Numbered from the stretch's first letter, positions 52,082-61,330 are shown. The stretch: DNA of 64,000 bases from Bacteroidales bacterium UBA2287 (GCA_002345675.1 DDWL01000019.1:1-64000); one strand, 5' to 3'. Numbers and translations are program-made. The notes: generated from the sequence alone by a model not told the origin.

Positions 52082-53644
52082 ATGAAAAAAATTCTAACCA
52101 TACTATTAATCCTCATTACTGGAGGTTCATTACTTGCCCAAGTTCCACAAAAATTCAGTTACCAAGCAGTGGTACGCAATAATAACGGGGAAGTTATTTC
52201 GAACCAAAATATTAGTATTAAAGTAACACTTCTTGCTGGTGGGGTAAGTGGCAGCGCTGTTTACACCGAAACACACTCGGTAACATCATCTCCTTTAGGA
52301 ATTGTTACGCTCTTAGTTGGCGATGGAGAAGACCAAGTTGGCATTTTCTCGGCTATTCCATGGAACGAAGGAATTTTTATTAAAATTGAAATTGACCTTC
52401 TTGGAGGAAATGGCTTTGTTGAGTTGGGCACAAGCCAAATTGTTTCGGTACCATACGCCATTGAAGCGGGAAGCCTTGCAACAGGAAAAATTAGGGTTAA
52501 GGCATCGGTTGAGCATAATCCCGAAGAACCAATTTTTGAGGTTCGCAATAGTAACGACGAGGTTGTATTTGCCGTTTACGAAAAGGGAACACGAGTTTAC
52601 GTTAATAAATCTGAACCTGCGAAAGGTTCCCGAGGGGGATTTGCCATTGGCGGAATTGGCGATAATATAAAGGAAGGAACTATCCCTCATTATCTTACCA
52701 TTGAGCCCGATAGTGTTAGGTTTAATATCGACCAAAGCACAAAAGGTAGTCGTGGAGGTTTTGCCATTGGTGGCATTGGCGATAATATTAAAGAGTCTTT
52801 AATAGACTATATGTTTATTCATCCCGATAGTATCCGTTTTGCTGTTAACGAATCTTTACCCGAAAAAGGTTCTCGCGGAGGCTTTGCCATTGGTGGCATT
52901 GGCGATAACATCAAGTTAATAAATAACTATTTATTTGTTAATCAGGACTGTACTTTTGTATACAATACACTTTCGGCTGCTGGCGATATTAATATTGGAG
53001 GCAATATTTACACGGGAGGCACAATAACTACGCCACCCGTTTCATTTAACGGTTACACCTACCAAACCATAAAAATTGGAAACCAAACTTGGTTTAAAGA
53101 AAACCTACGAACTCTTTTTTACGAAAGTGGCGAATCAATTAGTGCCTTCAATGGTGTATTTGTTTACGGTTACGAAATAATTACAGCTGGAGCATTGGAA
53201 TCTGAAGACGCTATAAAATATGGGTTGCTGTACTCATGGCAAGCCCTTGAAGTACCTGACAATGTTTGCCCTGCCGGCTGGCACGTTCCAAATTATGGCG
53301 ACTGGGACGAACTATTAATGACAATAGGATTTGATGGTTCAGGGGTTGACTATGTTTTAGCAGGGACGCGTTTAATGGAAGTTGGATTCTGGAACCTAGC
53401 ATTGGGCGACCTAACTCCCAACAATCTTTCGGGCTTCTCTGGTCGACCAGGAGGCTATGGACAATACCCAAATCAATATTTCGATATTAATGATAGAGGC
53501 TACTTTTGGACATCGCAACAGGGTCTTGGAAACCCTGCAGCAGTATACTCATTATCGAAATCCGATGGAGTTGAGTGGATAGAAAACTTTGGACTTTCGG
53601 GTAATGAAATGTACTCAGTTAGGTGCATAAAGGATAACTGGTAA
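52082..53644 (+). CDS. FISUMP-domain surface protein, paralogue 4
   Basis: A 520-residue exported protein. The signal peptide ends near LLAQ. The N-terminal domain (VPQKFSYQAVVRNNNGEVISNQ) is followed by IKVTLLAGGVSGSAVYTETHSV and three RGGFAIGGIGDN repeats, all in the DNIK variant. It is the most diverged of the four (KIRVKASVEHNPEEPIFEVRNSNDEVVFAVYEKGTRVYVN, about residues 137-176). The C-terminal FISUMP domain has GNQTWFKENLRTLFYESGESI and VCPAGWHVPNYGDWDELL, ending SVRCIKDNW. It has its own leader region after the terminator at 51889-51925, so it may be regulated separately. Confidence 0.88.
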   Translation: MKKILTILLILITGGSLLAQVPQKFSYQAVVRNNNGEVISNQNISIKVTLLAGGVSGSAVYTETHSVTSSPLGIVTLLVGDGEDQVGIFSAIPWNEGIFIKIEIDLLGGNGFVELGTSQIVSVPYAIEAGSLATGKIRVKASVEHNPEEPIFEVRNSNDEVVFAVYEKGTRVYVNKSEPAKGSRGGFAIGGIGDNIKEGTIPHYLTIEPDSVRFNIDQSTKGSRGGFAIGGIGDNIKESLIDYMFIHPDSIRFAVNESLPEKGSRGGFAIGGIGDNIKLINNYLFVNQDCTFVYNTLSAAGDINIGGNIYTGGTITTPPVSFNGYTYQTIKIGNQTWFKENLRTLFYESGESISAFNGVFVYGYEIITAGALESEDAIKYGLLYSWQALEVPDNVCPAGWHVPNYGDWDELLMTIGFDGSGVDYVLAGTRLMEVGFWNLALGDLTPNNLSGFSGRPGGYGQYPNQYFDINDRGYFWTSQQGLGNPAAVYSLSKSDGVEWIENFGLSGNEMYSVRCIKDNW

Positions 53645-53666
53645 AAATTGATTACTGCAAAAATAC

Positions 53667-53694
53667 AAAAGCCGAGGGTTACTCGGCTTTTTCA
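53667..53694. terminator. Terminator between FISUMP 4 and the oxidoreductase operon
   Basis: AAAAGCCGAGGGTTACTCGG with pairing CTTTTT; convergent genes on both sides, so it probably serves both. Confidence 0.85.
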
Positions 53695-53716
53695 CTTATT
53701 AAAGTTCTTATTCTCA

Positions 53717-54259
53717 CTAATTCTTCTTAATCAACTCCATACCTCTGGTAATGGCCTGCTCATTCATTGGAATTAAATGATGGTGCCTTTCGGGAAGCGA
53801 CTTTTTAAGACCTTTAATTACATTCTCGAGTTTAACAACAGGCTTTGCTTTAAGATAAGCCCCAAGCACAATCATATTAAATGTTTTTGCGCTTTGTAAT
53901 CGTGCAGCTTCCTCGGTGGCTTCAATTTGGTAAATGGTAATATCTTTTCTTTTTGGTGGGTTAATAATACCATTGGGATCGTAAATAAGTACTCCACCTG
54001 GTTTAACCGAAACTTCGAATTTGTCGAGCGACTGCTGATTAAGTATTATAGCTGTATCGAACTCCTGAAGAATTGGTGAACTTATTCGGCTATCGCTTAG
54101 AATTACTGTAACATTAGCAGTACCTCCACGCATTTCGGGACCATACGATGGCATCCACGAAACCTCTTGCTCCTGCATAATTCCGGAGTAGGCAAGAATT
54201 TTACCCATCGAGAGCACACCCTGACCACCAAAACCTGCAATAATTATTTCTTCTGTCAT
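53717..54259 (-). CDS. 2-oxoacid:ferredoxin oxidoreductase, gamma subunit
   Basis: The 180-residue gamma subunit of a pyruvate/2-oxoisovalerate-type ferredoxin oxidoreductase. Family signatures: IIIAGFGGQGVLSMGKILAYSG at the N-terminus, WMPSYGPEMRGGTANVTV, and a C-terminal QAITRGMELIKK. It completes a complex with the TPP-binding, alpha and ferredoxin subunits encoded upstream on the same strand (26-base gap). The complex oxidatively decarboxylates 2-oxoacids to acyl-CoA while reducing ferredoxin. Last gene of the operon. Confidence 0.93.
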   Translation of the reverse strand: MTEEIIIAGFGGQGVLSMGKILAYSGIMQEQEVSWMPSYGPEMRGGTANVTVILSDSRISSPILQEFDTAIILNQQSLDKFEVSVKPGGVLIYDPNGIINPPKRKDITIYQIEATEEAARLQSAKTFNMIVLGAYLKAKPVVKLENVIKGLKKSLPERHHHLIPMNEQAITRGMELIKKN

Positions 54260-54285
54260 AACTTATGCTTTTATTTATCAGTAAA

Positions 54286-55047
54286 TTAACCTTTAATGTC
54301 GCCCATTGGATAAACTGGGAACATATTCTCAACCATCCATTCGTTCGATTTAACAGGCGAAAGTTTCCAGCCAGAGTTGCAAGTCGAAACAACTTCAATA
54401 AATTGAGTACCTTTCTTTTCACCTATATTTTCGAATGCCTTTTGAAGGGCTTTTTTGCACTTACGTACAGCCGCTGGGGTATGTACTGCTTGGCGAGTTA
54501 CAAAATTAACAGCTGGCAGTTGCGCAATAAGTTCTGTTATTTTTAGCGGGTGGCCTGTCATAGCAATATCTCTACCATATGGAGAGGTTGAAGTTGGCAT
54601 ACCCTCAAGTGTTGTTGGTGCCATTTGACCTCCGGTCATACCGTAAATTCCGTTGTTAATAAAAATAACAACAATGTTTTCGCCTCTGTTGCAGGCATGA
54701 ATAATTTCGGCAGTACCAATCGAAGCTAAGTCGCCATCGCCCTGATAGGCAAATACACGTTTGTTAGGTAGTAAGCGAGCAACCGCTGTAGCAACGGCTG
54801 GTGCACGTCCGTGAGCTGCTTGCTGCCAATCGATATGCAGATAATTGTACGCTAACACGGAGCAACCCACAGGCGAAACACCAATGGTGTCCTCCTGAAT
54901 GTTAAGTTCCTCAATAACTTCAGCAAGAATTTTATGAACTACTCCGTGGCTACAACCAGGGCAGTAATGCATGATCTTGTCGGTTAAAACCTTCGATTTT
55001 TTATAAACCAGGTTTCCCTCTTTAATTATATCTTTTACTTCTGCCAT
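54286..55047 (-). CDS. 2-oxoacid:ferredoxin oxidoreductase, TPP-binding subunit
   Basis: The 253-residue beta subunit that carries the thiamine diphosphate. The N-terminal CPGCSHG (Cys29, Cys32) is typical of the family. The TPP motif spans GDGDLASIGTAEIIHAC (GDG at 103-105) to NN at 131-132, ending NNGIYGMTGGQ. It probably forms the catalytic heart with the alpha subunit, whose stop codon lies two bases upstream of its start (55050/55047). Substrate (pyruvate, 2-oxoglutarate or branched-chain 2-oxoacids) is not decided by these motifs. Confidence 0.94.
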   Translation of the reverse strand: MAEVKDIIKEGNLVYKKSKVLTDKIMHYCPGCSHGVVHKILAEVIEELNIQEDTIGVSPVGCSVLAYNYLHIDWQQAAHGRAPAVATAVARLLPNKRVFAYQGDGDLASIGTAEIIHACNRGENIVVIFINNGIYGMTGGQMAPTTLEGMPTSTSPYGRDIAMTGHPLKITELIAQLPAVNFVTRQAVHTPAAVRKCKKALQKAFENIGEKKGTQFIEVVSTCNSGWKLSPVKSNEWMVENMFPVYPMGDIKG

Positions 55048-55049
55048 AA

Positions 55050-56138
55050 CTATTTCCCTTTCTTAATTAGTTCATCCAACGCCTTAACAACTTCGTTGGG
55101 AGTAGTTACTACGCCTCCTAAACGACCAAAATGTTCAACTGGAACTTTTCCATTAACAGCAAGGCGAACATCTTCAACCATTTGCCCTGCGCTCATTTCA
55201 ACACTAAGAAATCCCTTTGCCTTTGAGCACATTTCATTTATTTTTTTCGTTGGGAAAGGGTAAAGTGTTATTGGACGAAGTAGCCCAACTTTTACTCCCT
55301 TTGCACGTGCAATTTCAACCGCCTTTTGACAAATACGGCTCGACGAGCCATAGGCAACTAAAACGTAATCGGCATCGTCGCACTGAAAGGTTTCGAAGCG
55401 AACCTCATTTTCTTTTATAACCTTATACTTCTCAATAAGTTTATGGTTAAACTTCTCCTGTCGCAAACTATCGAGTTCGAGCGATGTAATTACATGGTAA
55501 TCGCGGTTAGACTTTTTACCAGTTGTAGCCCAAGTGCCCGATATTTTTTCAATTTCGGCATCGGTCCAACGAGGTTTAATTTCGCTAAGCTGAACTTTTT
55601 CCATCATTTGACCAATAACTCCATCGGAAAGAATTAGAACTGGGTTGCGATACTTAAATGCCAGATTGAAACCAAGCTCCACAAAGTCGTTCATTTCCTG
55701 AACCGAAGCGGGGGCAAGAACTATTAAATGGTAATCGCCGTGACCACCACCTTTAACCGACTGAAAGTAATCGCTTTGTGCAGGCTGAATGGTACCTAAA
55801 CCAGGACCTCCACGAACTACGTTTACAATTAAGCAAGGTAACTCGGCACCAGCTATATACGTAATGCCTTCTTGCTTTAAACTAATACCGGGGCTCGAAG
55901 ATGAGGTCATAACCTTTTTGCCACAAGCGGCCCCACCGTACACCATATTAATGGCGGCCACTTCGCTCTCGGCCTGAAGAACTACCATACCGGTTTCTTC
56001 CCAAGGTTTTCGGAGCATTAGGGTTTCCATAATTTCTGACTGAGGGGTAATAGGATAGCCAAAGTAGCCGTCGCATCCGCAGCGAATTGCTGCTTCAGCA
56101 ATAACCTCGTTCCCCTTCATGAGTTTGTATTCTGCCAT
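55050..56138 (-). CDS. vorB: 2-oxoacid:ferredoxin oxidoreductase, alpha subunit (VorB-like)
   Basis: The 362-residue alpha subunit, the pyrimidine-binding half of the TPP enzyme. Diagnostic segments are GCDGYFGYPITPQSEIMETL (residues about 22-41), VLQAESEVAAINMVYGGAACGKKVMTSSSSPGISL and RGGPGLGTIQPAQSDYFQ. The C-terminal part carries the transketolase-like VLVAYGSSSRICQKAVEIARAKG. This set is usually called 3-methyl-2-oxobutanoate dehydrogenase VorB, i.e. branched-chain 2-oxoacid oxidation, which fits the aminotransferase gene at the head of the operon. A 2-oxoglutarate (Kor) role remains possible. Confidence 0.9.
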   Translation of the reverse strand: MAEYKLMKGNEVIAEAAIRCGCDGYFGYPITPQSEIMETLMLRKPWEETGMVVLQAESEVAAINMVYGGAACGKKVMTSSSSPGISLKQEGITYIAGAELPCLIVNVVRGGPGLGTIQPAQSDYFQSVKGGGHGDYHLIVLAPASVQEMNDFVELGFNLAFKYRNPVLILSDGVIGQMMEKVQLSEIKPRWTDAEIEKISGTWATTGKKSNRDYHVITSLELDSLRQEKFNHKLIEKYKVIKENEVRFETFQCDDADYVLVAYGSSSRICQKAVEIARAKGVKVGLLRPITLYPFPTKKINEMCSKAKGFLSVEMSAGQMVEDVRLAVNGKVPVEHFGRLGGVVTTPNEVVKALDELIKKGK

Positions 56139-56183
56139 GTTTACGTTGATATTTAAAAATTCAACAAAATAAAAATACCTGGG

Positions 56184-56420
56184 TTAAGCGTCGGCTTCAA
56201 CCTTAATTTTGTACACTTCAATTACGCTATCGGGACATACCAATCCGCAGTTTGCACATCCAATGCATGCCTCGGGATTTGCCATGTAGGCATAGTTGTA
56301 ACCCTTGCCGTTAACTTCACGGGCTAGGGCAAGAACTTTTGTTGGGCAGGCCACAACACAGAGACTGCAGCCTTTGCACTTCTCAATGTCAACCTTTACT
56401 GCTCCTCTTACTTTTGCCAT
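56184..56420 (-). CDS. Ferredoxin-type 2x[4Fe-4S] subunit of the oxidoreductase
   Basis: A 78-residue electron-transfer subunit with two classical clusters: Cys15, 18, 21, 25 (CKGCSLCVVACP) and Cys52, 55, 58, 62 (CIGCANCGLVCP). It takes electrons from the TPP site and hands them to free ferredoxin. It lies 45 bases after the aminotransferase and 45 bases before the alpha subunit, consistent with a single transcript. Confidence 0.95.
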   Translation of the reverse strand: MAKVRGAVKVDIEKCKGCSLCVVACPTKVLALAREVNGKGYNYAYMANPEACIGCANCGLVCPDSVIEVYKIKVEADA

Positions 56421-56465
56421 AGGAATATTGTTTGTAGATTAATGAATTATAGTAAACTGTATAAA

Positions 56466-57782
56466 TTATTTAGAATGATGTTCCTGAAACTTCTTTAGAC
56501 GAAGTTCAAGGTCAGGAATTTGGCTGTCGCGAACCTGCGAAACGCATGCTCGTAAACCTTCGGTTCGTTCGCTACCAGTGATAGCTAACGAAATGGCGCT
56601 AATTCCGTAGTAAAGTAACTCTTCAACTAAATCTTCGCCAGTAAAACCTGGGTACGAAATGGTAAAGTAGAAACCATCGGCCAAAGGCTTGTCTTCGTCC
56701 ATATTGTATACTATGCTAAACCCATACTGGGTAAAAAGTGCTTTCATTACTCGTGCCCTTTCGCCGTATTCCCTAATGGGTTCAACAAAGTTGAAAGTGC
56801 CATCGCTTGCAGCTTTTAGCATGGCTGCAAGGCCATACTGAGTTGAGTGGCAAACTCCCGAAGAGAGCGAGTAAACGCCTCCAAATATCATGGCGTAACC
56901 AAACTGATCGGATGAAAAGAATCGTTTTAAATCGGGGAAACTGCGATTAAATAGCGTATTACTAATAACAAGGCAGCCAATTCGCTGACCAGCATAACTA
57001 AACGACTTTGAACTCGATATTAAGAGTAACCAGTTGTTGGTGTACTTTGCAACGCTAGCTTGGTACGGGGGCTCGCCGGGTTTCGACATATCCTTACGAA
57101 AGTCCATGGCAAAGTATGCCAAATCTTCAATAACAATGGTGTCGTACTTTGTGGCAAGTTCGCCAATTATTTTAAGCTCATTTTCGGTGAAGCAAATCCA
57201 CGATGGGTTATTTGGGTTCGAGTATAGAATTGTACTTATGTTGCCCTTCGACAGGTAACTTTCGAGTTTTTCGCGTAGTTTTTCACCCCTAAAGTTGTAA
57301 ACATCGAAAGTTTCGTACTTCATACCCAAAACCTTAAGCTGCTGCTTTTGAACAGGGAAGCCAGGATCGATAAAGAGAACTGTATCCTTTTGGGCATAAC
57401 ACCTATTTGTAAGCAGGAAGCAAGCCATGGCGCCCTGCATTGAACCAACGGTAGGAATGCAGCCCTGCTCGGCCACATCAATATCCATAAACTTTTTTAC
57501 AAATCGCGATATTTCCTTTTTTAGCGCAGGAACACCGTCGATCATTGGGTATATTTGAGCAACACCGCTACGTAAGGCTTCTATTTCGCCCTCGATACCA
57601 ATATTTGAAGGAGCCAAACCGGGTACGCCCATTTCCATTCGAACATATTTTTGACCAGTTGCCTTTTCAATTTCGTTTACCAAACGAACAAGTTCTCGAA
57701 TAGAGGCGCGTCCAACTTTGGGTAAAGTAGCATCGATTATTTTGCCTTTAACAATATTGTAAGGTATTGGAGTTTCTTGCAT
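56466..57782 (-). CDS. PLP-dependent class I/II aminotransferase
   Basis: A 438-residue pyridoxal-phosphate enzyme. The cofactor lysine is Lys259 in SSSKSFSYAGQRIGC, with SNPNNPSW (188-195) and Asp220 (VIEDLAYF) as ring contacts. It is the first gene of a five-gene operon for a 2-oxoacid oxidoreductase, so it likely supplies the 2-oxoacid from an amino acid (branched-chain or aromatic; inferred from the neighbours only). The coupled route would be amino acid to 2-oxoacid to acyl-CoA plus reduced ferredoxin. It has a recognisable promoter upstream. Confidence 0.92.
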   Translation of the reverse strand: MQETPIPYNIVKGKIIDATLPKVGRASIRELVRLVNEIEKATGQKYVRMEMGVPGLAPSNIGIEGEIEALRSGVAQIYPMIDGVPALKKEISRFVKKFMDIDVAEQGCIPTVGSMQGAMACFLLTNRCYAQKDTVLFIDPGFPVQKQQLKVLGMKYETFDVYNFRGEKLREKLESYLSKGNISTILYSNPNNPSWICFTENELKIIGELATKYDTIVIEDLAYFAMDFRKDMSKPGEPPYQASVAKYTNNWLLLISSSKSFSYAGQRIGCLVISNTLFNRSFPDLKRFFSSDQFGYAMIFGGVYSLSSGVCHSTQYGLAAMLKAASDGTFNFVEPIREYGERARVMKALFTQYGFSIVYNMDEDKPLADGFYFTISYPGFTGEDLVEELLYYGISAISLAITGSERTEGLRACVSQVRDSQIPDLELRLKKFQEHHSK

Positions 57783-57824
57783 AACACATTTATTTACTGC
57801 ACATTAATAATCTTCACTAACACA

Positions 57825-57854
57825 CTAAGGTACAAATATTTTTGAAAGTACAAT
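57825..57854 (-). promoter_or_regulatory. Promoter of the aminotransferase-oxidoreductase operon
   Basis: Minus-strand ATTG (57854-57851), 18-base spacer, TACCTTAG (57832-57825), one base off TAnnTTTG. The start codon is at 57782. Confidence 0.5.
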
Positions 57855-57974
57855 TTTAGCAAAGTTTTTAATGAATTAAAAGCATTTTAAGCATATTTGG
57901 TATCAAATTGTTATTTAATATCGAAATTTAGAATCATTTTAAAATTAAAATGACAAAAACAGCCAAAATAAAAC

Positions 57975-58005
57975 AAGCCCATTGAATTAGTAATCCAATG
58001 GGCTT
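57975..58005 (-). terminator. Terminator of the large peptidase/barrel gene
   Basis: AAGCCCATTG, 11-base loop, CAATGGGCTT; 10-bp perfect stem followed by a T-rich stretch on the minus strand, 27 bases past the stop codon. Confidence 0.75.
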
Positions 58006-58031
58006 AAAACCATAAAAATATTTTATTAAAC

Positions 58032-61000
58032 CTACCAACCAGGGGTAAAATTCAATCCAATAAATGCCGATTTAAACCCACCCAACTGGAAAGGAACTGC
58101 ATAAAAAGGTTCGAGAATAAGTGCGCCAAATAAATTTACCCTGAAGCTAATGCCTGTGCTTACTACGGGAATTTTTTCGTCGGGGTCTGTAGTACTCCAT
58201 TTAAATTTGGGATAATTAGTGCGTGTCCAAGCAACACCAGCATCGGCAAATAGGGCTAATTCGGTAAAAATTACTTTCGACTTAATTAATGTTAACCTTT
58301 CGGGTCCTGTAAAAGGCATACGAATTTCGAAATTAACCACGGCCATTTGATCGCCTTGAATTTGATTGTAATTCACATATGTACTACCTAACTCTGTTGG
58401 ATTATACAAAGCGCTCCTGTCGTAACCCCTTACTAACCAAGGATAACCTAAGTAAAGTGGATAAAGACGTCGACTAATATCGGAGCCATGCCTTCCGTAG
58501 TAATACCCACGAAATGCGAAGCTGAATGGTTTCTGGAACTTATATGCTCTAAAGTCGACAAGGGTTCCTAAGTAGTTTATTGCTCCAAATACGCCTTCAA
58601 GTTGAAAGCGAGTTCGAACGCCATTCATTGGTGAAGCAATGCCAAACGATGAATTATCGATTACAAAAGCAGTATTAACTCGTTGAAGCGAAAATCCTTC
58701 GGGAGCATCTCCTTTGTCTCTGCGTGTTCCATAGTAATACCTGTCGACGTATACATTAGAATGAATGTCGAGCCTATAATTGTACCATGCCTGACTGGCC
58801 CCCATTTCGAAACGAGTGGTTTGCGATAAGGGAAACTGAGCCATTCCTCCTAGGGCAGTTTCGAATGTACGCAAGTAGTACAATTTTATTGTGTCGACCA
58901 AATGAAGATTGCCTTCTGAATCGGGAACAAAACCTGATGAGATATAGTATTGCCCATACGAGTATGGAATATGCGAAACGGTTGCTCCCCAGGTTACTCG
59001 TCGTTTTTGATTTATATAGGTAAGCTGTCCTCCAAAATCGTAAATTTCGCCATTAAGCGCGAGACCTGCATGAAATAAATTGCCTCCAACTATGTCGCTA
59101 AAAAGCATCTCCACGCCACCGGCCATTCCAGTTCCCATTTGGCTCGACGAAATACCAACCCCAGAGTTGGCTATGTAGTCGAGTTTAAATTTTGGCCTAT
59201 ACGCTACCACTTTGAACGAATCGACAGGCGTTTGGGGAAGGGTTTGGCGCTTAAGTATATTCCGATCGATAATTCCTGCTACAGGCCTATTTAACGGAGG
59301 AAGTGTACCTGCAGTAAAATCGACCATCGATGGAAATACCTCATCGCTATAAAGTTCGCTCGATTTTGCTGTGAATATCGAATACTTGCCATCGAAATAG
59401 TATGAGTATGCAAAAATATCGGCCTCGACCGAGTAGCTAAAAGCAGGGGCAAGCTGCGTAATACCACTTATTCCTGTAAGTATTCGCGTTTCTTGGCAAA
59501 CCTTTTCGGTTTCAATGTCTAATCGGTAAAGGTTTCGAAAACCATCGCGGTTCGAAAGAAAATGAATTTCTTGTCCCGATGCCGAAAAAACTGGATTTAA
59601 GTTCCATGCACCAGGAAAAACATTATGAACAGTAATTTTCTTAGTTTCCACATCGAGGGTAGCAATATAGTAACCTGGTGTTCTTTTGGTTAGCAAGTCG
59701 ATTTCGGATGGCTTATCGGTTACAAAAACAATACGTTTACCATCGGCCGACCACGAAGGGTGAATATTGCACCAAGGATCGGTAGTTAAGCGTTCAACAT
59801 TTTTAGTTTGAAAATTATAGAAATACAAATCGTTATGCCCATCAACTAAGCCCGACACTACAATACCATCGCCTTTAGGCGACCAAATGGGGTAATTAAA
59901 TGCAGGAACGCCAGGGATTTCAATTTCATTTACAAGTTTTCGTCTTTCAACATCGACAACAAGAAGTTTGTTTTTACCCTTTGTAAAAGCCACAAAAGCA
60001 AATTGTTTACTGTCGGGCGACCAGGTTCCAGCCGATTCGATAAAGTTTAGAGCATCAATTTCGTTTTTATGAACTACCGACGATACCTTTTGAATTATTT
60101 TTCCGGTTTGTGCATCGGCCAAAAAAAGGTCGATATCAAATAAATCCTTTTCGGAATAAAAGGCAACATACTTTCCGTTGGGGCTAATGGCAGGCGAAAT
60201 ATTTATATGGCCAGCATTTTCCTTATTAATGAGCGATTTTCCCGAAGGGCTATCGACGGTATCCTTCATTATCATTTTATAATGCTCAACATAGGCATTT
60301 TGCCATACAGCCGAAAACTCCTTTTCGTCCATGCCCAAGTAGAGTTTAAGTGCAGCTTCGTAACCTCTTTTCGATGTTTCGAGAAAAATTGGGACTATCA
60401 TTTCGTCGCCAAAAGTTCGACCTACATACGCCCAAAAAGCATGACCATAGCGGTATGGAAAGTAGCTCTGGTCGCGAGTCATTTTATCGAGAGTAGGGAA
60501 TTTTTTATTCAGAACCGCATCGCGCATCCACATAGCAGTGTGCGGGTCGATACTACCAATGGAGAGGTACTCTGCCATTCCTTCAACCATCCAAAGCGGA
60601 AGGTTTCGCAGCGAATTTAGATTTGTTGAATCGCCCGATATAATTGCATTAAACTGAAAAGCATGCACTAACTCGTGCCCAAGCACATGGTCGGTTTGCG
60701 CCCACGTTTCGGTTACTGGTAATACTACTCGGTTTTTTAGAGCTTCGGTAACCCCACCGGTTCCAACTCCCACTGAACCAAAAATTGCGGTTGTTTGCTG
60801 AAAGTCGGCATGATTTGCGTAAAAAATAAGGGGATTTCTATCTTCTATGGTGTCGCGAAAAACCTGCTGGTGCATGCTGTACCACTGCTCGGCAGCTTTG
60901 GCAAGCCTGTTAATTACCGAATCGTTTTTAAAGTAGTGGTAAATTTCGAAGTTTGGTGTTTGGTAAACATCGTACTTAAAATTCTTATAGATAGGCTTAT

Positions 61001-61094
61001 TTCGACCAAAGTACTGACCATATACGGATGGCGCAGCAAAAAGGGAAATAGCTAAAATTGAATACGATAGAATTTTAACACCCAACGATTTCAT
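58032..61094 (-). CDS. Metallopeptidase / beta-propeller / outer-membrane barrel protein
   Basis: A 1020-residue exported protein. The signal peptide is about 1-27 (SVYG). A peptidase-MA-like domain (about 30-270) has the zinc motif HELVH near residues 140-144 and the third ligand in LWMVEGMAEYLS, a gluzincin pattern. A WD40-like PD40/TolB-type propeller follows (about 285-620: ISPNGKYVAFYSEKD, WSPDSKQFAFVAF, WSPKGDGIVV, SWSADGKRIVFVTDKPSEID). The C-terminal 380 residues form an outer-membrane barrel of the surface-antigen type (RFQLEGVFGAINYLG, PWLVRGYDRSALYN). I chose the ATG at 61094 because MKSLGVKILSYSILAI is a better signal peptide. It would put a peptidase on the outer membrane; substrate unknown. 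Confidence 0.88.
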   Translation of the reverse strand: MKSLGVKILSYSILAISLFAAPSVYGQYFGRNKPIYKNFKYDVYQTPNFEIYHYFKNDSVINRLAKAAEQWYSMHQQVFRDTIEDRNPLIFYANHADFQQTTAIFGSVGVGTGGVTEALKNRVVLPVTETWAQTDHVLGHELVHAFQFNAIISGDSTNLNSLRNLPLWMVEGMAEYLSIGSIDPHTAMWMRDAVLNKKFPTLDKMTRDQSYFPYRYGHAFWAYVGRTFGDEMIVPIFLETSKRGYEAALKLYLGMDEKEFSAVWQNAYVEHYKMIMKDTVDSPSGKSLINKENAGHINISPAISPNGKYVAFYSEKDLFDIDLFLADAQTGKIIQKVSSVVHKNEIDALNFIESAGTWSPDSKQFAFVAFTKGKNKLLVVDVERRKLVNEIEIPGVPAFNYPIWSPKGDGIVVSGLVDGHNDLYFYNFQTKNVERLTTDPWCNIHPSWSADGKRIVFVTDKPSEIDLLTKRTPGYYIATLDVETKKITVHNVFPGAWNLNPVFSASGQEIHFLSNRDGFRNLYRLDIETEKVCQETRILTGISGITQLAPAFSYSVEADIFAYSYYFDGKYSIFTAKSSELYSDEVFPSMVDFTAGTLPPLNRPVAGIIDRNILKRQTLPQTPVDSFKVVAYRPKFKLDYIANSGVGISSSQMGTGMAGGVEMLFSDIVGGNLFHAGLALNGEIYDFGGQLTYINQKRRVTWGATVSHIPYSYGQYYISSGFVPDSEGNLHLVDTIKLYYLRTFETALGGMAQFPLSQTTRFEMGASQAWYNYRLDIHSNVYVDRYYYGTRRDKGDAPEGFSLQRVNTAFVIDNSSFGIASPMNGVRTRFQLEGVFGAINYLGTLVDFRAYKFQKPFSFAFRGYYYGRHGSDISRRLYPLYLGYPWLVRGYDRSALYNPTELGSTYVNYNQIQGDQMAVVNFEIRMPFTGPERLTLIKSKVIFTELALFADAGVAWTRTNYPKFKWSTTDPDEKIPVVSTGISFRVNLFGALILEPFYAVPFQLGGFKSAFIGLNFTPGW

Positions 61095-61190
61095 AACAAA
61101 TGCAGGTAAAATAAACAATAGGGCAATGTAGGAGAATTTATTATAACAACAAAAAAAATACCAAGTTGATTACTAATAGACAAAATAAGT

Positions 61191-61330
61191 CCTCAGTCTT
61201 CGTCTTCAATTCTCAGTCTTCAATTTCCAGTTCGCTAATAACTATATTGAGTGTGAACTGTGGACTGCAAACTGCCGACTGCCAATTGTGCCCCGATAGT
61301 TATCGGGGTGCCGACTGAGAACTGAGAACT
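61191..61330. repeat. Heptad-type repeat tract interrupted by a hairpin
   Basis: CCTCAGTCTTCGTCTTC-type words (61191-61223), then 7-bp words AACTGTG, GACTGCA, AACTGCC, GACTGCC (61255-61283), hairpin copy 3, and GACTGAG, AACTGAG. It ends at the stop codon of the LytTR regulator gene. Confidence 0.8.
61288..61311. repeat. 18-bp hairpin copy 3
   Basis: CCCCGATAGTTATCGGGG at 61291-61308. Read with a 16-bp core, it is flanked by GTGC on both sides (61288-61291, 61308-61311). It lies inside the heptad tract. Confidence 0.8.

Noticed and set aside
43790..52920. Regularly repeated short DNA segments that could be mistaken for a CRISPR array
   Set aside because: The repeats are in-frame protein-coding units in four genes, spaced by coding sequence, and no cas genes are near.
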